64,000 bases of DNA, taken from the NCBI RefSeq assembly GCF_964026405.1, contig NZ_OZ032146.1, positions 496,001-560,000 of the forward strand, in the 5' to 3' direction. The notes beneath the pieces were generated by a model, which searched no databases, was not told the DNA's origin, and saw only the letters and a list, made by a program, of their open reading frames with translations. How positions within the stretch are numbered: the first letter of the stretch is position 1; each line of letters starts with the position of its first letter. Source of the stretch: Candidatus Tisiphia endosymbiont of Dascillus cervinus. GTDB taxonomy: Bacteria > Pseudomonadota > Alphaproteobacteria > Rickettsiales > Rickettsiaceae. The position numbers were made by a program, and so were the translations under genes. Shown here piece by piece: positions 17,832 through 26,710 of the stretch.

Positions 17832-19286
17832 CTTATTAATACATAGGGTGATGAGTTGATTTTCCACGGAATATATAATAACAATAAGTTGTATAACCCA
17901 ATATTATTGGTAAAAGTGTTGCCGCTCCTACCAACATTAGAGATTGTGATTCTGCTGCCGCTGCCGCTTGCCACAGAGATATTTGATATGGTACTATAAA
18001 AGACCAAATACTTAAGATAAGCCCTAAATAGCCTAGAATAAAAAGTAAAACTGAGTAACAAAAAGGCTGAAATTCTTTATTCTTATAAAGAGTTGAAAGT
18101 AACCTAAATAATGTAAAAATAGTTAAAACGGGGATTAATGAGAGATATATAAAATTAGGCATACTAAACCAAAATATACGAATTCTCTCGTTTAAAAATG
18201 GTATCCATAAACTTACTAAACCCATAAATAACATAACATATATTAATACGTATGATGCGGATTTACGAGCCCATATTTGGGTATTTTCGTCAGTCTTCAT
18301 TATCAGCCAAGTAGCACCAAGAAGAGCGTAACCAAATACTAGAGCAATACCTGTCATGATAGAAAAAGGTGTTAGCCAATCAAAAGCATTGCCAACAAAT
18401 ACTCTGCCATCAATTTTAATTCCTTGTATAAAAGCTCCTAGCATAATTCCCTGAAATAATGTAGCGATGATAGAGCCAAAATGGAAAGAGTAATCCCATA
18501 TGAAACAATATTTTAGAGAGGCTTTAAATCTAAATTCAAAAGCTACTCCGCGGAAGATTAATCCCAAAAGCATTATGGTAATTGGTATATAGAAGGCTGA
18601 CATCAAAACTGAATAAGCTAGTGGGAATGCAGCAAATAACCCCCCCGCCACCTAAAACTAACCAAGTTTCATTACCGTCCCAAAATGGTACTACAGAGTT
18701 CATCATTTTATTGCGGCAATCTTGAGTAGGAGCAAATGGGAATAATATACCAATTCCTAGATCAAAACCATCTAGTAATACATACAAAACTTACGCTATG
18801 AGAAAAAAAATGGTACATTATGTTGAGTATAATTTACAAATGCCAAGAGGATAAAATTGCAAGCAATACCAGTTAATAGGACAGATTACTGTCAATTTCT
18901 AATAGTGAGTCAAAAGAATTATAGTTTGACCTACTATGCTGAACATGCCAAAAAATGTAGCCATGATGTTATTAATAGATTTTTAAAAAATGAAAAATAT
19001 ACACCTTCTTTGTTATGGGAACATATTAAGGATGATGTTATTTTATCGCCTAACGGATATACAATATTTGATGATACGGTGTTAAATAAAAGAAATACCA
19101 AGAAAATAGAAATTGCTAGATCACAGTACAGTGGGGCTACAGGTGGTATTACTACTGGTATAGGAGTAGTAAGTTTGGTATATTATAATCCGGATATTAA
19201 TAAGTTTTGGGTAATAGATTACCGAATTTTTTCGCCCGAACATGATGGAGCGACAAAAGTAGAACACCTATTAAATATGTTAAATA

Positions 19287-19483
19287 ACCCGAGTTGCCAA
19301 TTAATTATACTGGCAAAAGCTATATTTAACGCTGGTTTCATGTGAGGCTCGATACTAAAACATTTTTAATACAAACATATTTCTAAAAAATATAGTTTTT
19401 ATTAAGTGTTTTAATGTTACAAATTAACTTCAAATGTTCATAAAACCTAGCTCTGCTCTTATAAATTAATTGGCAACTCGGGT
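19287..19483. mobile_element. 197-bp MITE, copy 1
   Basis: Non-coding element with terminal inverted repeats ACCCGAGTTGCCAATTAATT at both ends. It is flanked by the six-base duplication TAAATA (19281-19286 and 19484-19489); the uninterrupted site is visible in the IS copy at about 27209. Its ends differ from those of the IS982-type element here only at the fifth base, so that transposase probably moves it. Confidence 0.93.
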
Positions 19484-20085
19484 TAAATAATGCTGTGTAT
19501 AGCAAAAAGATTCCTTTTCAAACTGTGCTTTTTGACACATGGTATGCTACGCATAAAATTATGCAACATGTTGATTCCTTGGGTAAATATTATTATGCTC
19601 CTATTAAAGCAAATAGAAACGTTACTAAAACTTCCTCTTCTAAGCCTTATAAAGCTGTTAGCAAGTTAACGTTTTCAGATGAGGAAATTAAGAGCGGAGT
19701 GGAGATTCATATAAAGGGCTTTGCAAAAGATAAGCATGTTAATTTGTTTAAACTTACTGTTTCTACCAACAGAGTTGATTATATTGTTACCAATAACAAA
19801 ACTCAAAAATCTTCTAAAGCCGTACAAGATGAGTGTGGCTTTCGTTGGGTAATTGAGAGCATGCATAGAGAAATCAAGCAACTTACCGGTATAGAACGAT
19901 GCCAATGCAGAAAACAACGCATCCAGCGTAATCACATTAGTTGTGCATTTTTAGTGTGGGCTTTTCTAAAAAGAACTGCACACAAAATAGGTAAGACGGT
20001 TTATCAAATAAAGTTAGGGCTTTTAGATCATTATATGCAACAGCAGTTACGTTCACCCTCTTTACGCTATTTAGAACCTTACATA

Positions 20086-20282
20086 ACCCGAGTTGCCAAT
20101 TAATTTATAAGAGCAGAGCTAGGTTTTATGAACATTTGAAGTTAATTTGTAACATTAAAACACTTAATAAAAACTATATTTTTTAGAAATATGTTTGTAT
20201 TAAAAATGTTTTAGTATCGAGCCTCACATGAAACCAGCGTTAAATATAGCTTTTGCCAGTATAATTAATTGGCAACTCGGGT
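20086..20282. mobile_element. 197-bp MITE, copy 2, inverted
   Basis: Same length and ends as the copy at 19287 but in the opposite orientation. It is flanked by TACATA at 20080-20085 and 20283-20288. The empty site is seen near 27806 in the second IS copy. Confidence 0.93.
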
Positions 20283-20421
20283 TACATAGCGTAAGTTTTG
20301 ACATAAAGAAAGATTGCAATGACAATTAGCCCACCCCAAACTAAAGGTAAATCTATATAGGGAGCAAAATTAAGCATGGTGATATATCCTTTTACCGGTT
20401 AGATTCTCTAGTATTATAGTT

Positions 20422-20658
20422 GTAACCTCAACTATTGATATAAGACATCGGTTTAATAGCCTAGGGGATATTCCTGCCCCTTCGGATGTCACCCCTGCTT
20501 ACCATTATGTTATCTCAGCGAAAGCTGGGATATAAAACTACGTAATATACACTATCTATGCTATTTTTAGACCCCTGCTTACGCAGCGGTGACATCACAC
20601 CTAATGGCGATGATACCTAAGCTTACTATTAATTTATTACATCAATATTTGAGGTTAC
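20422..20658. repeat. Palindromic element family B, complete copy
   Basis: Begins TAACCTCAACTATTGATATA, contains ATCGGTTTAATAGCCTAGG, and ends ATCAATATTTGAGGTTA, so its ends are inverted repeats. Related sequence is at 4806, 22991, 29452 (inverted) and 50826. Its right end overlaps the last codons of cydA, supplying the stop and several terminal residues (SNIDVIN). Confidence 0.75.
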
Positions 20659-21962
20659 TATATTTGTAGTACTAGGTCCTTTTTTTATTAAAGTTATAAT
20701 ATAATAAATGCCTCCGCCAAATATAAAAGCATACGCTATAACAAAAGTAATTAGGGAGGCAAAGATATATTGACCTAATACTGGTGAAGATACTTCAGAT
20801 GTTCTGAGTATATTATATACTACATAAGGTTGCCTACCAACTTCTGTAACAAACCAACCTGCTAATATTGCTATAAAACCAGATGGAGTCATCAACATGC
20901 ACCAATATTGAAACCATTTGGTATCAAATAATCTTTTACGTAAGTATAAAACTAATGCAATAACCCCAGTAATTACCATTAATATACCGATTCCTACCAT
21001 TACTCGGAAGGAAAAAAATACTATTAATACGGGAGGTCGATTTTCTTTTGACCATTCTTTTAAACCTTTTACTTCTCCATCTAAGCTGTGTGTCAGTAAT
21101 AAGCTAGCAACTTTTGGTATTTCTATAGTATATTTTGTTGTCTCTTCTTTTGTTGAAGACCAGCCAAAGAGTCTAAGGCCTGCTCCTTTCTCCGTGTTCC
21201 ATATACCTTCTATAGCAGCAACTTTTGCCGGTTGATGTTTTAGAGTATTTAACCCATGTTGATCACCAATAAAAATTGTATGGGGGCAACAGCTACTGCT
21301 ATCAACATTGCCATGCCAAACATGATTCTAGCATGGTTAACAAATTTTTTATGTAAAAGATAGCAGGCAGCAACACCACCAATTGCAAAGGCTGTAGTTA
21401 AATATGCTGCTACAATCATATGACAAAAACGATATGGAAATGAAGGATTAAAAATAATTTCCAACCAACTTACCGGGTATAAAATATTATCTGCTCGTAC
21501 TTCATAACCAGTAGGAGTTTGCATCCAGCTATTAGCTGCAAGAATCCAAAAAGCAGAGATAATTGTACCAACTGCCACGATTAAAGTGGCAGCGAAATGC
21601 ATATTTTTACTGACTCTATTCCAGCCAAATAGCATAATTCCAAGGAAAGATGATTCCAAAAAGAATGCAGTAAGCACTTCAAAACCTAATAGTGGTCCAA
21701 GTACATTACCTACCTTATCAGAGAAACCTGACCAATTCGTACCAAATTGATAAGACATAACAACGCCTGATACCACTCCCATACCAAAAGTAATAGCAAA
21801 AATCTTAATCCAAAATTTATATATTTCTTGATAAATATTATTGCCAGTTTTAATCCATAACCTTTCTACGACAGCAAGCCAGCTAGCAAGACCAATGGTA
21901 AAGGCAAATTGTATACGAGATAGTAGATTAGGATCGAATTCCATATTGTTACTTTGTGTCAA
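20629..21962 (-). pseudogene. cydA: Cytochrome bd oxidase subunit I, frameshifted
   Basis: CydA carries the three haems and oxidises quinol at low oxygen. The 5' part (21962-21249) encodes RIQFAFTIGLASWLAVVER onward and the segment ARIMFGMAMLIAVAVAPIQF, after which the frame ends early. The rest of the Q-loop (SLDGEVKGLKEW) and the C-terminal helices (GWFVTEVGRQPYVVYN) continue in another frame down to 20629. The break is at a run of five T at about 21270-21274; one more T restores QFFIGDQHGLNT. The last residues come from a palindromic repeat. With cydB also broken, the bd oxidase is very probably lost, unless the run is misread. Confidence 0.88.
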
Positions 21963-22214
21963 ACTGCTTTAAGTCTGATTGTTTACATTCTCATTCCAAT
22001 TTCGGATTAATGAAATTAATCTGAAATTGAGGTGATAAGAGACTTCTTTGATAAAAAATGCTATAGTCAATTTTATTTTCAAATGCTATCATACACTATT
22101 CGCACTAGATTGTCACGTTAAGTTAACCTCATTTTCAAATCCAATTCGGAGTCACATTCGAGTATATAAACCTTTGATTCTATTCATTCAACTTAAAAAT
22201 TTTTTAAATATTGC

Positions 22215-22243
22215 TTGCATGTAATGGGATTTTACTGTAGTAT
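22215..22243 (+). promoter_or_regulatory. Sigma70-type promoter of the ankyrin gene
   Basis: TTGCAT (22215-22220) and TAGTAT (22238-22243), 17 bases apart, lie in the same sequence frame as the promoter at 6375 (CTTGCAT...ATTTTACTGTA). The rest of the gap after cydA (21963-22214) holds only short A/T-rich inverted repeats. Confidence 0.65.
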
Positions 22244-22244
22244 G

Positions 22245-22279
22245 ATCACAAATATCCGTTTTAAACGGATATTTGTGAT
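22245..22279. promoter_or_regulatory. Perfect palindrome over the expected transcription start
   Basis: Sixteen-base perfect arms (ATCACAAATATCCGTT at 22245-22260 and its complement at 22264-22279) begin two bases after the -10 box. It is either an operator for a dimeric repressor or a 5' stem-loop of the mRNA. Confidence 0.65.
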
Positions 22280-22304
22280 GTAAAAACTAATTGGAGGAAT
22301 AAAT

Positions 22305-22949
22305 ATGACGTTTGGAACAGTGTGTAAGCAATTTGTTGCTAAAGTACGCTATGGTGGTTTAACTACTTTATTCGATAAAAATCCATTATTTACAGCTGTA
22401 AAAACAGGTAACGTGGAGTTAGTAAACCATTTAGTTACAAAAGGTAATGTAAATAAGCAAGATCAAGACGGTAATACTGTACTACATTATGCAGCAGAAC
22501 ATAATGACAATCTTAAGAGTACTAAGATCATTGAAATGTTATTAGGCATGAACGCAGATCCAAATATAGCTAATAAGGATACTAATACACCATTAGACAT
22601 TGCTTCTATAAATAGTAATTATCCAAATGTTGGTCTATTAAAAGCAAATGGTGCTGAAATTAAAAAACCAAATTTGTTTAAGGCACAGCTATGTAAGAAT
22701 AGACAGAAATATATGGATGATTTTTGGGAATTATTAAACAAATCAATGGGTTTATCATCGGATGCTCATTTAAAAAAGATAAGTGGTATTGTAGAATCCT
22801 TATATGAAGCAATAAGTCATGATTACACTACTGATTATTCATTTAATAATAAATGTACTCCTATATACCAAAATGTACTTGAGCGTGGTATTGGTGCAGT
22901 GTCTGTTCCATTGTCAGGGGTAGATGATGGACTATCTTTTGATTATTAA
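22305..22949 (+). CDS. Ankyrin-repeat protein, possible host-directed effector
   Basis: A 214-residue protein with about three ankyrin repeats in the first 120 residues: NPLFTAVKTGNVELVNHLVT, DGNTVLHYAAEHND, and NTPLDIASINSN followed by VGLLKANGAEI. The second half has no recognised domain. No signal peptide is visible. Ankyrin proteins of Rickettsiales are often exported by type IV secretion and bind host proteins, but nothing in the sequence proves export. A strong ribosome-binding site (GGAGG) precedes the ATG, and its promoter resembles that of the adaptor gene at 6546, suggesting shared control. Confidence 0.85.
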   Translation: MTFGTVCKQFVAKVRYGGLTTLFDKNPLFTAVKTGNVELVNHLVTKGNVNKQDQDGNTVLHYAAEHNDNLKSTKIIEMLLGMNADPNIANKDTNTPLDIASINSNYPNVGLLKANGAEIKKPNLFKAQLCKNRQKYMDDFWELLNKSMGLSSDAHLKKISGIVESLYEAISHDYTTDYSFNNKCTPIYQNVLERGIGAVSVPLSGVDDGLSFDY

Positions 22950-22990
22950 TGAAGCAAGTGGGTAGCAACTGGAAAATGGATGAAACATAT

Positions 22991-23274
22991 ATTAACCTCA
23001 ATTAGATGTAAGGCATCGGTTTAATAGCCTAGGGTATCTCAGATGTCACCCCACAACTGTTGAAAGTTAGTAAATACAGCTTCTTTATACGTCTATTAGC
23101 GAGAAGACCGTAAGGTCGACGAAGCAATCCAGTAACATCATTTATCTATAGATTGTTTCCTAGATTGCTTCGTTTACGCTCGCAATGACGTTGTGGTATA
23201 GGTATTTGTAAACTTTCAACAGTTATGGATGTCACCCCTAATGGCATACTGAGCCTACTATTAATTTATATATA
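22991..23274. repeat. Family B palindromic element with another palindrome nested inside
   Basis: Starts TTAACCTCAATTAGATGTAA and AGGCATCGGTTTAATAGCC, and ends with the GAGCCTACTATTAATTTAT words seen near 20625. An inner palindrome at 23055-23224 has 14-base arms AACTGTTGAAAGTT / AACTTTCAACAGTT, and encloses in turn CGAAGCAATC...GATTGCTTCG. After the element (23275-23405) only a short hydrophobic frame on the minus strand is visible, with no start I trust. Confidence 0.7.
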
Positions 23275-23405
23275 GACAAAAACAACAGCTAGAGCAGCAG
23301 GAACAATTAGAATTAACACGGAAAAAATAATGTAATTGGTATTTACTTTTTGATTATTATACCTTATATTTTAAAAATATTAATTTTATATACAAAGTAT
23401 TACTT

Positions 23406-23819
23406 ATGGCAAATTTGCAGGCTAGACTTAATTCGTTAATGGCTCAAAAAAACATAAATGCTATAGATATAGAGAGGAAAACTGGACTAAGTAGAAATAC
23501 TGTCTATAGCATTTTGTATGGTAGTTCAAAAAATCCTAGTGCTAATAATTTACAATTAATTGCAAAAGCCTTAGACATTAACTTGGAAGCTCTTGTTATT
23601 GATAATGAAATAAACCTCGAGATACTAACTGTTGATCAGATAAAAATTTTTAGCAAAGCTACTAGTGCAACAATTAATATATTAATTGAAAGAAACTTAA
23701 GTTTCTCATTGAGAAACCTTACAACTCTAATAAAAGAAGTATATGAGTATGCTTTGAAGAAGCAGTCTGTTGATAATACATTTATAGATTGGATAATTGA
23801 TAAATATCATAAACCTTAA
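23406..23819 (+). CDS. XRE-family transcriptional regulator
   Basis: A 137-residue DNA-binding protein. The helix-turn-helix occupies about residues 5-60: LNSLMAQKNINAIDIERKTGLSRNTVYSIL, then NPSANNLQLIAKALDINLEALV. The remaining 75 residues form an unassigned helical domain. Such proteins often repress their own promoter or control nearby mobile or toxin genes; its target cannot be read here. It lies alone between palindromic repeats. No strong ribosome-binding site is visible before the ATG. Confidence 0.8.
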   Translation: MANLQARLNSLMAQKNINAIDIERKTGLSRNTVYSILYGSSKNPSANNLQLIAKALDINLEALVIDNEINLEILTVDQIKIFSKATSATINILIERNLSFSLRNLTTLIKEVYEYALKKQSVDNTFIDWIIDKYHKP

Positions 23820-23885
23820 TTGTGTTATTATAAACACGGTTACAAGATAATTGTCAGATGAATAAATTTATAGTGTACTCTTCTG

Positions 23886-23987
23886 ATCCTACGAATTGTT
23901 TTTTGAGAATATCATTTTCGCATGCGTAACTATACTATATATACGCTATGCCTTCTCACCATTCATTTTCAAATCAATTCTTCAAAT
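23886..23987. repeat. Palindromic element C2, diverged copy
   Basis: Shares ACGAATTGTTTTTTGA on the left and CAATTCTTCAAATCATTTG on the right with copies at 54498 and 59067; its centre (GCGTA...TACGC) is diverged. A 64-codon open frame across it is a by-product. Confidence 0.7.
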
Positions 23988-24004
23988 CATTTGAGTATGC
24001 CTGT

Positions 24005-24209
24005 CCATAGTACCCTACATTTTTCTATAATTGTCATAGCAAGGCTCTTTAGATGCCGTGGCGATCTAGGTAAACAGCGAAGCTGTTTTTTTAGAGTAAC
24101 GCTTCGCGTATCCTAGATTGCCGCGTTGCCGCTTTTTCGCGACTCCTCGCTAATAGACGATCAGCAGCCATTTTAATAGTGGTTATATAAAAAATGTAGG
24201 GTACTATGG
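24005..24209. repeat. Long inverted repeat with 20-base perfect ends
   Basis: CCATAGTACCCTACATTTTT at 24005-24024 is exactly inverted at 24190-24209. The interior contains GCGATCTAGG...CCTAGATTGC and CTCGCTAATAGACG, words common in the other repeats here. It adjoins element C2, so 23886-24209 is almost continuous palindrome. Confidence 0.75.
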
Positions 24210-24231
24210 TCTGTCAGCAGCAACTAAAAAT

Positions 24232-24761
24232 TCAATCAGAAGATTTACCATTGTCAGTATCTTTAGTAGGGGCAATTCTGCCAATCATTTCATCTAGTGA
24301 TATTTCAAAATAATCTGCTAGGGCTACTACAATTTGACTATTTAAAGTTTTTTGTTCCCTATTACTATTAACAAAACTATGTAAAGAGTTATTACTAAAA
24401 CCTATAGTCATGCCTAATTTATATAAGTTTAAATTTTGTTTCTTTACCTTATCAATCAAAAACTTCTTTATATTAGAAGTGATGTCACTTGATGTAATTT
24501 TATAAAATTCTAGACTTTCTATATTAGGTAAAGAAATATATTCATTTCTTCCTACAACTTCATCCATAGAACACTTAAAGTAGTCAGCAATTTTCAATAT
24601 ATTACTAATAGTTGGGTTGGCTTTCAGACATTGCATAATATTAGTTACAGTAGAATAATAGAATAAGGAATGCCACTTTGTTCAGCAAAATCTTTTCTTG
24701 TTAATTTTAATTCATCAAACTTTTTTTTGAGGAATTCTTGTATTTGGTGAACAAGGGTCAT
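24232..24761 (-). pseudogene. XRE-type regulator broken by an 8-base tandem duplication
   Basis: The gene starts at 24761 (MTLVHQIQEFLKKKFDELK) with an HTH-like DFAEQSGIPYS. At 24651-24666 the eight bases TAGAATAA occur twice in tandem. Removing one copy joins GIPYS to TVTNIMQCLKANPTISNILKIADYF and restores a single frame of about 173 codons. The second half holds another HTH-like unit (LNLYKLGMTIGFSNNSLHSFV) and the motif FEISLDEMIGR, paralleled by FKCSMDEVVGR earlier, so the protein was a tandem of two XRE-like modules. The duplication looks recent. Confidence 0.85.
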
Positions 24762-25248
24762 ATACTCAGAACAATTAAAATTTAAATACTCCCACCATAG
24801 AAATATTTTTTCTTGACACCTCAAAATAACTATAATAAACTAGCAAAATAGAATGAGATTATTAAAAAAGAGATCAGTGATTATTGATTAATTTTTTAAA
24901 GCAAAGAATATACTTTGCTAAATCTCAAACTAAAAAACCAATATAATACTTAAGCTCTACTCTTAAATAAAGCTCAAGTATTATATTGAATATTATAGTT
25001 AACTGGTAAGTACTTTCAAGTTCGCAAAATTTCTAAGTACTTACTAGTAGCATTAATCAAATAGCATCAACTGCTATTTAAATAATAACCTTTTTATTGA
25101 GGTATTACTGTGATCATATACAAATTTCTTAGCCAAATCAACCCCAAATCAACTTATTTCAACCTCATTTATTTTCACAATCCTGGTAATACCATAATTC
25201 TATAATGTAAATGATATCAATCTTAGAACAATACAATAGAAGTAGAAT
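24762..25248. other. Intergenic region with a series of hairpins
   Basis: No gene is supported. Inverted repeats are seen at 24900-24919 (AGCAAAG/CTTTGCT), 24939-24988 (CAATATAATACTT and its complement), about 25001-25046 (GTAAGTACTT/AAGTACTTAC) and 25059-25079 (AAATAGCA/TGCTATTT). The last could be a terminator, though its T content is modest. Confidence 0.55.
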
Positions 25249-25596
25249 ATGTATTACCCACTATTAGTCATTCTAGCATTTAGCATAATCATTGGGCAGA
25301 TGTTGTTAATTCGATTATTTGTCAGGTGGTTTAGTAATATCCAGCTAAGCTATAACAATATTATTAGCATCAGTAAAGACTTCCCCAATACCTACATCAA
25401 GGCAAAAGATGAAATAGCACTATTGCATAAAGAAATAATAGAGTTAATTACTCTAACTACTAAGAAAGAGCAAGGTATATTACATATGACGTTTCGTTTA
25501 GAAGAGATGCATATATGCATAGAAATGCTACTTAATGAATTTAGAGAGCTTACTAGATCTAGCAATACTACGTCACAGACCAAGGAGGAAAAATAA
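25249..25596 (+). CDS. Small membrane-anchored coiled-coil protein, unknown
   Basis: I do not recognise this 115-residue protein. It has one N-terminal hydrophobic helix (about residues 3-25, YPLLVILAFSIIIGQMLLI) followed by a mostly helical, charged region (KAKDEIALLHKEIIELITLTTKKEQ) that could form a coiled coil, and a polar tail. The topology suggests an inner-membrane anchor with a cytoplasmic or periplasmic helix. It stands alone after a hairpin-rich gap and before a broken ATPase gene. An intact frame of this size in such an A/T-rich region is probably, but not certainly, a gene. Confidence 0.5.
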   Translation: MYYPLLVILAFSIIIGQMLLIRLFVRWFSNIQLSYNNIISISKDFPNTYIKAKDEIALLHKEIIELITLTTKKEQGILHMTFRLEEMHICIEMLLNEFRELTRSSNTTSQTKEEK

Positions 25597-25729
25597 TTCT
25601 TATAATAATCCTTGTATGTTCAAGATTCATTCAAGTATATACCCTAACTCAATATATATAAAAATAAGAGACAAAGAGATATATTAGGAATATAATCTTC
25701 TAAATATCAGATTTATTAGGAATATATTC

Positions 25730-26290
25730 ATGATTATCAAGAGATTTTTAAATTTAAAATTACTAGAGAAGCAATCTTGTTTTTTATGGGGCTCGTAAAA
25801 CTGGTAAATCAACATATTTAAAAAAAATGTTTTCCAAACGCTCTTTATATAGACTTACTGCAAGCAGATATATATCAAATTTATTTCCAACATCCGGAAC
25901 GTTTAAGAGAAGAAATAAACGCACAAAATAAAGTATCTACTATCAATCGATGAAGTACAAAAAGTACCTTTGCTTCTTGATGAAGTGCATCATTTAATAG
26001 AATCAAATAAGTTTTTGGCAAATAATTCTCTACAATTTATTCTTTGTGGATCAAGTGCAAGGCGATTAAAATCAACTGGAGCTAATTTACTTGGAGGTAG
26101 AGCTTGGAGATATATGTTTTTACCACTATGTTATCCTGAACTGAAAGAACTGAATTGGCATAAAATATGTAATCATGGGCTTATTCCAGACCATTATATA
26201 GCTTCGCAGAATATTCATAAATATTTAGCTTCGTATTTATATGATTATATTTTACCGGAAGTCCAGTTTGAGGCAAGTCTGATACTAATT
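25730..26290 (+). pseudogene. AAA ATPase (DUF4143-type) remnant
   Basis: Pieces in different frames spell an ATPase of the AAA_14/DUF4143 group: a P-loop-like WGARKTGKST near 25789, then ADIYQIYFQHPERLREEI, a Walker B-like IDEVQKVPLLLDEVH, and FILCGSSARRLKSTGANLLGGRAW, ending at LPEVQFEASL. At least two frameshifts are needed to read it, and the C-terminal half is absent; unrelated sequence follows. Such ATPases are common and frequently decayed in Rickettsia. Their role is not established. It lies next to IS fragments that may have removed the 3' part. Confidence 0.8.
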
Positions 26291-26400
26291 ATCTTTCAAT
26301 AAAGAATTAATAGGATTAATAATCCAGTTCCAACTAGTGATAGACTTAATAATTTGAGGACTTGCTTCATATTTTAATATAGCATCCGACATTCTATTTA

Positions 26401-26710
26401 ACCCCAGTTGCCAATTAAATAGGAGAGATGAAAGGTAGATTTTAAAAGGGACATAGGTTATTTTATCTTTTTCAACCAATAACAAAATAACCTATGAAAA
26501 AAGATTTTACCGCAATTTACTGTTTTGTCGACGATTTTATAAAGAATTTGGAAAATAATTTGCCTACAATTAATAGTAGTAAATTTAAACCTGGTGTAAG
26601 TAATTATTTATCAATAAGCGAAGTATTAACCATATTAATTGGTTACTATGATTCATATTGTGATTGTTTTAAGCATTATTACAAACAAGTAATCTTACAT
26701 AATTATACAG
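26401..26710 (+). mobile_element. IS982-type element, 5' fragment
   Basis: Begins with the inverted repeat ACCCCAGTTGCCAATTAA and contains the transposase start (MKKDFTAIYCFVDDFIKNLE) at 26494. It matches the larger copy at 33094-35193 until 26710, where an IS701-like element takes over. The remaining transposase and the other end are missing here. Confidence 0.88.

Larger units (their letters stand above)
18857..20294 (+). pseudogene. IS701-like DDE transposase, interrupted by MITEs
   Basis: The transposase starts MQAIPVNRTDYCQFLIVS and has the DDE-type signatures FDDTVLNKRN near residue 75, VLFDTWYAT and the C-terminal ERCQCRKQRIQRNHISC segment. The first aspartate motif and the ARSQYSGATGG region resemble the IS701/IS4 superfamily. 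A 197-base MITE at 19287-19483 splits it after LLNMLNN, and a second at 20086-20282 replaces its last two codons' context. It otherwise keeps the full frame, unlike the other two copies, which have single-base shifts near the ERCQCRK motif. Confidence 0.88.
18785..20300 (+). mobile_element. IS701-like element, copy 1, in cydB, carrying two MITEs
   Basis: Ends are CAAAACTTACGCTATG and its inverted copy CATAGCGTAAGTTTTG. ACATA flanks both sides (18780-18784 and 20301-20305), a target duplication of four to five bases. Without the two inserted MITEs and their duplications it is about 1110 bases, like the other two copies. The family call rests on the transposase. Confidence 0.9.
17836..20377 (-). 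pseudogene. cydB: Cytochrome bd oxidase subunit II, broken by frameshift and IS insertion
   Basis: CydB is the second membrane subunit of the high-affinity quinol oxidase. The 5' part is at 20301-20377 (start MLNFAPYIDLPLVWGG, with AAAGGA six to seven bases upstream). An IS701-like element splits the gene after ...AIFLYV, and the remainder runs from 18784 to 17836. A second lesion lies at 18640-18646, a run of seven C (G on the coding strand): removing one base restores WLVLGGGG-LFAAFPLAYS. All later membrane segments are still well conserved, which suggests recent loss. The homopolymer shift could be a sequencing error, but the IS insertion alone inactivates the gene. Confidence 0.92.

Noticed and set aside
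23922-24116. 64-codon frame between two palindromes
   Set aside because: Covers elements C2 and the CCATAGTACCC palindrome; no coding features.
26285-26485. 66-codon minus-strand frame at the edge of the IS982 fragment
   Set aside because: Half of it is IS sequence; the remainder may be a gene remnant but matches nothing I recognise.
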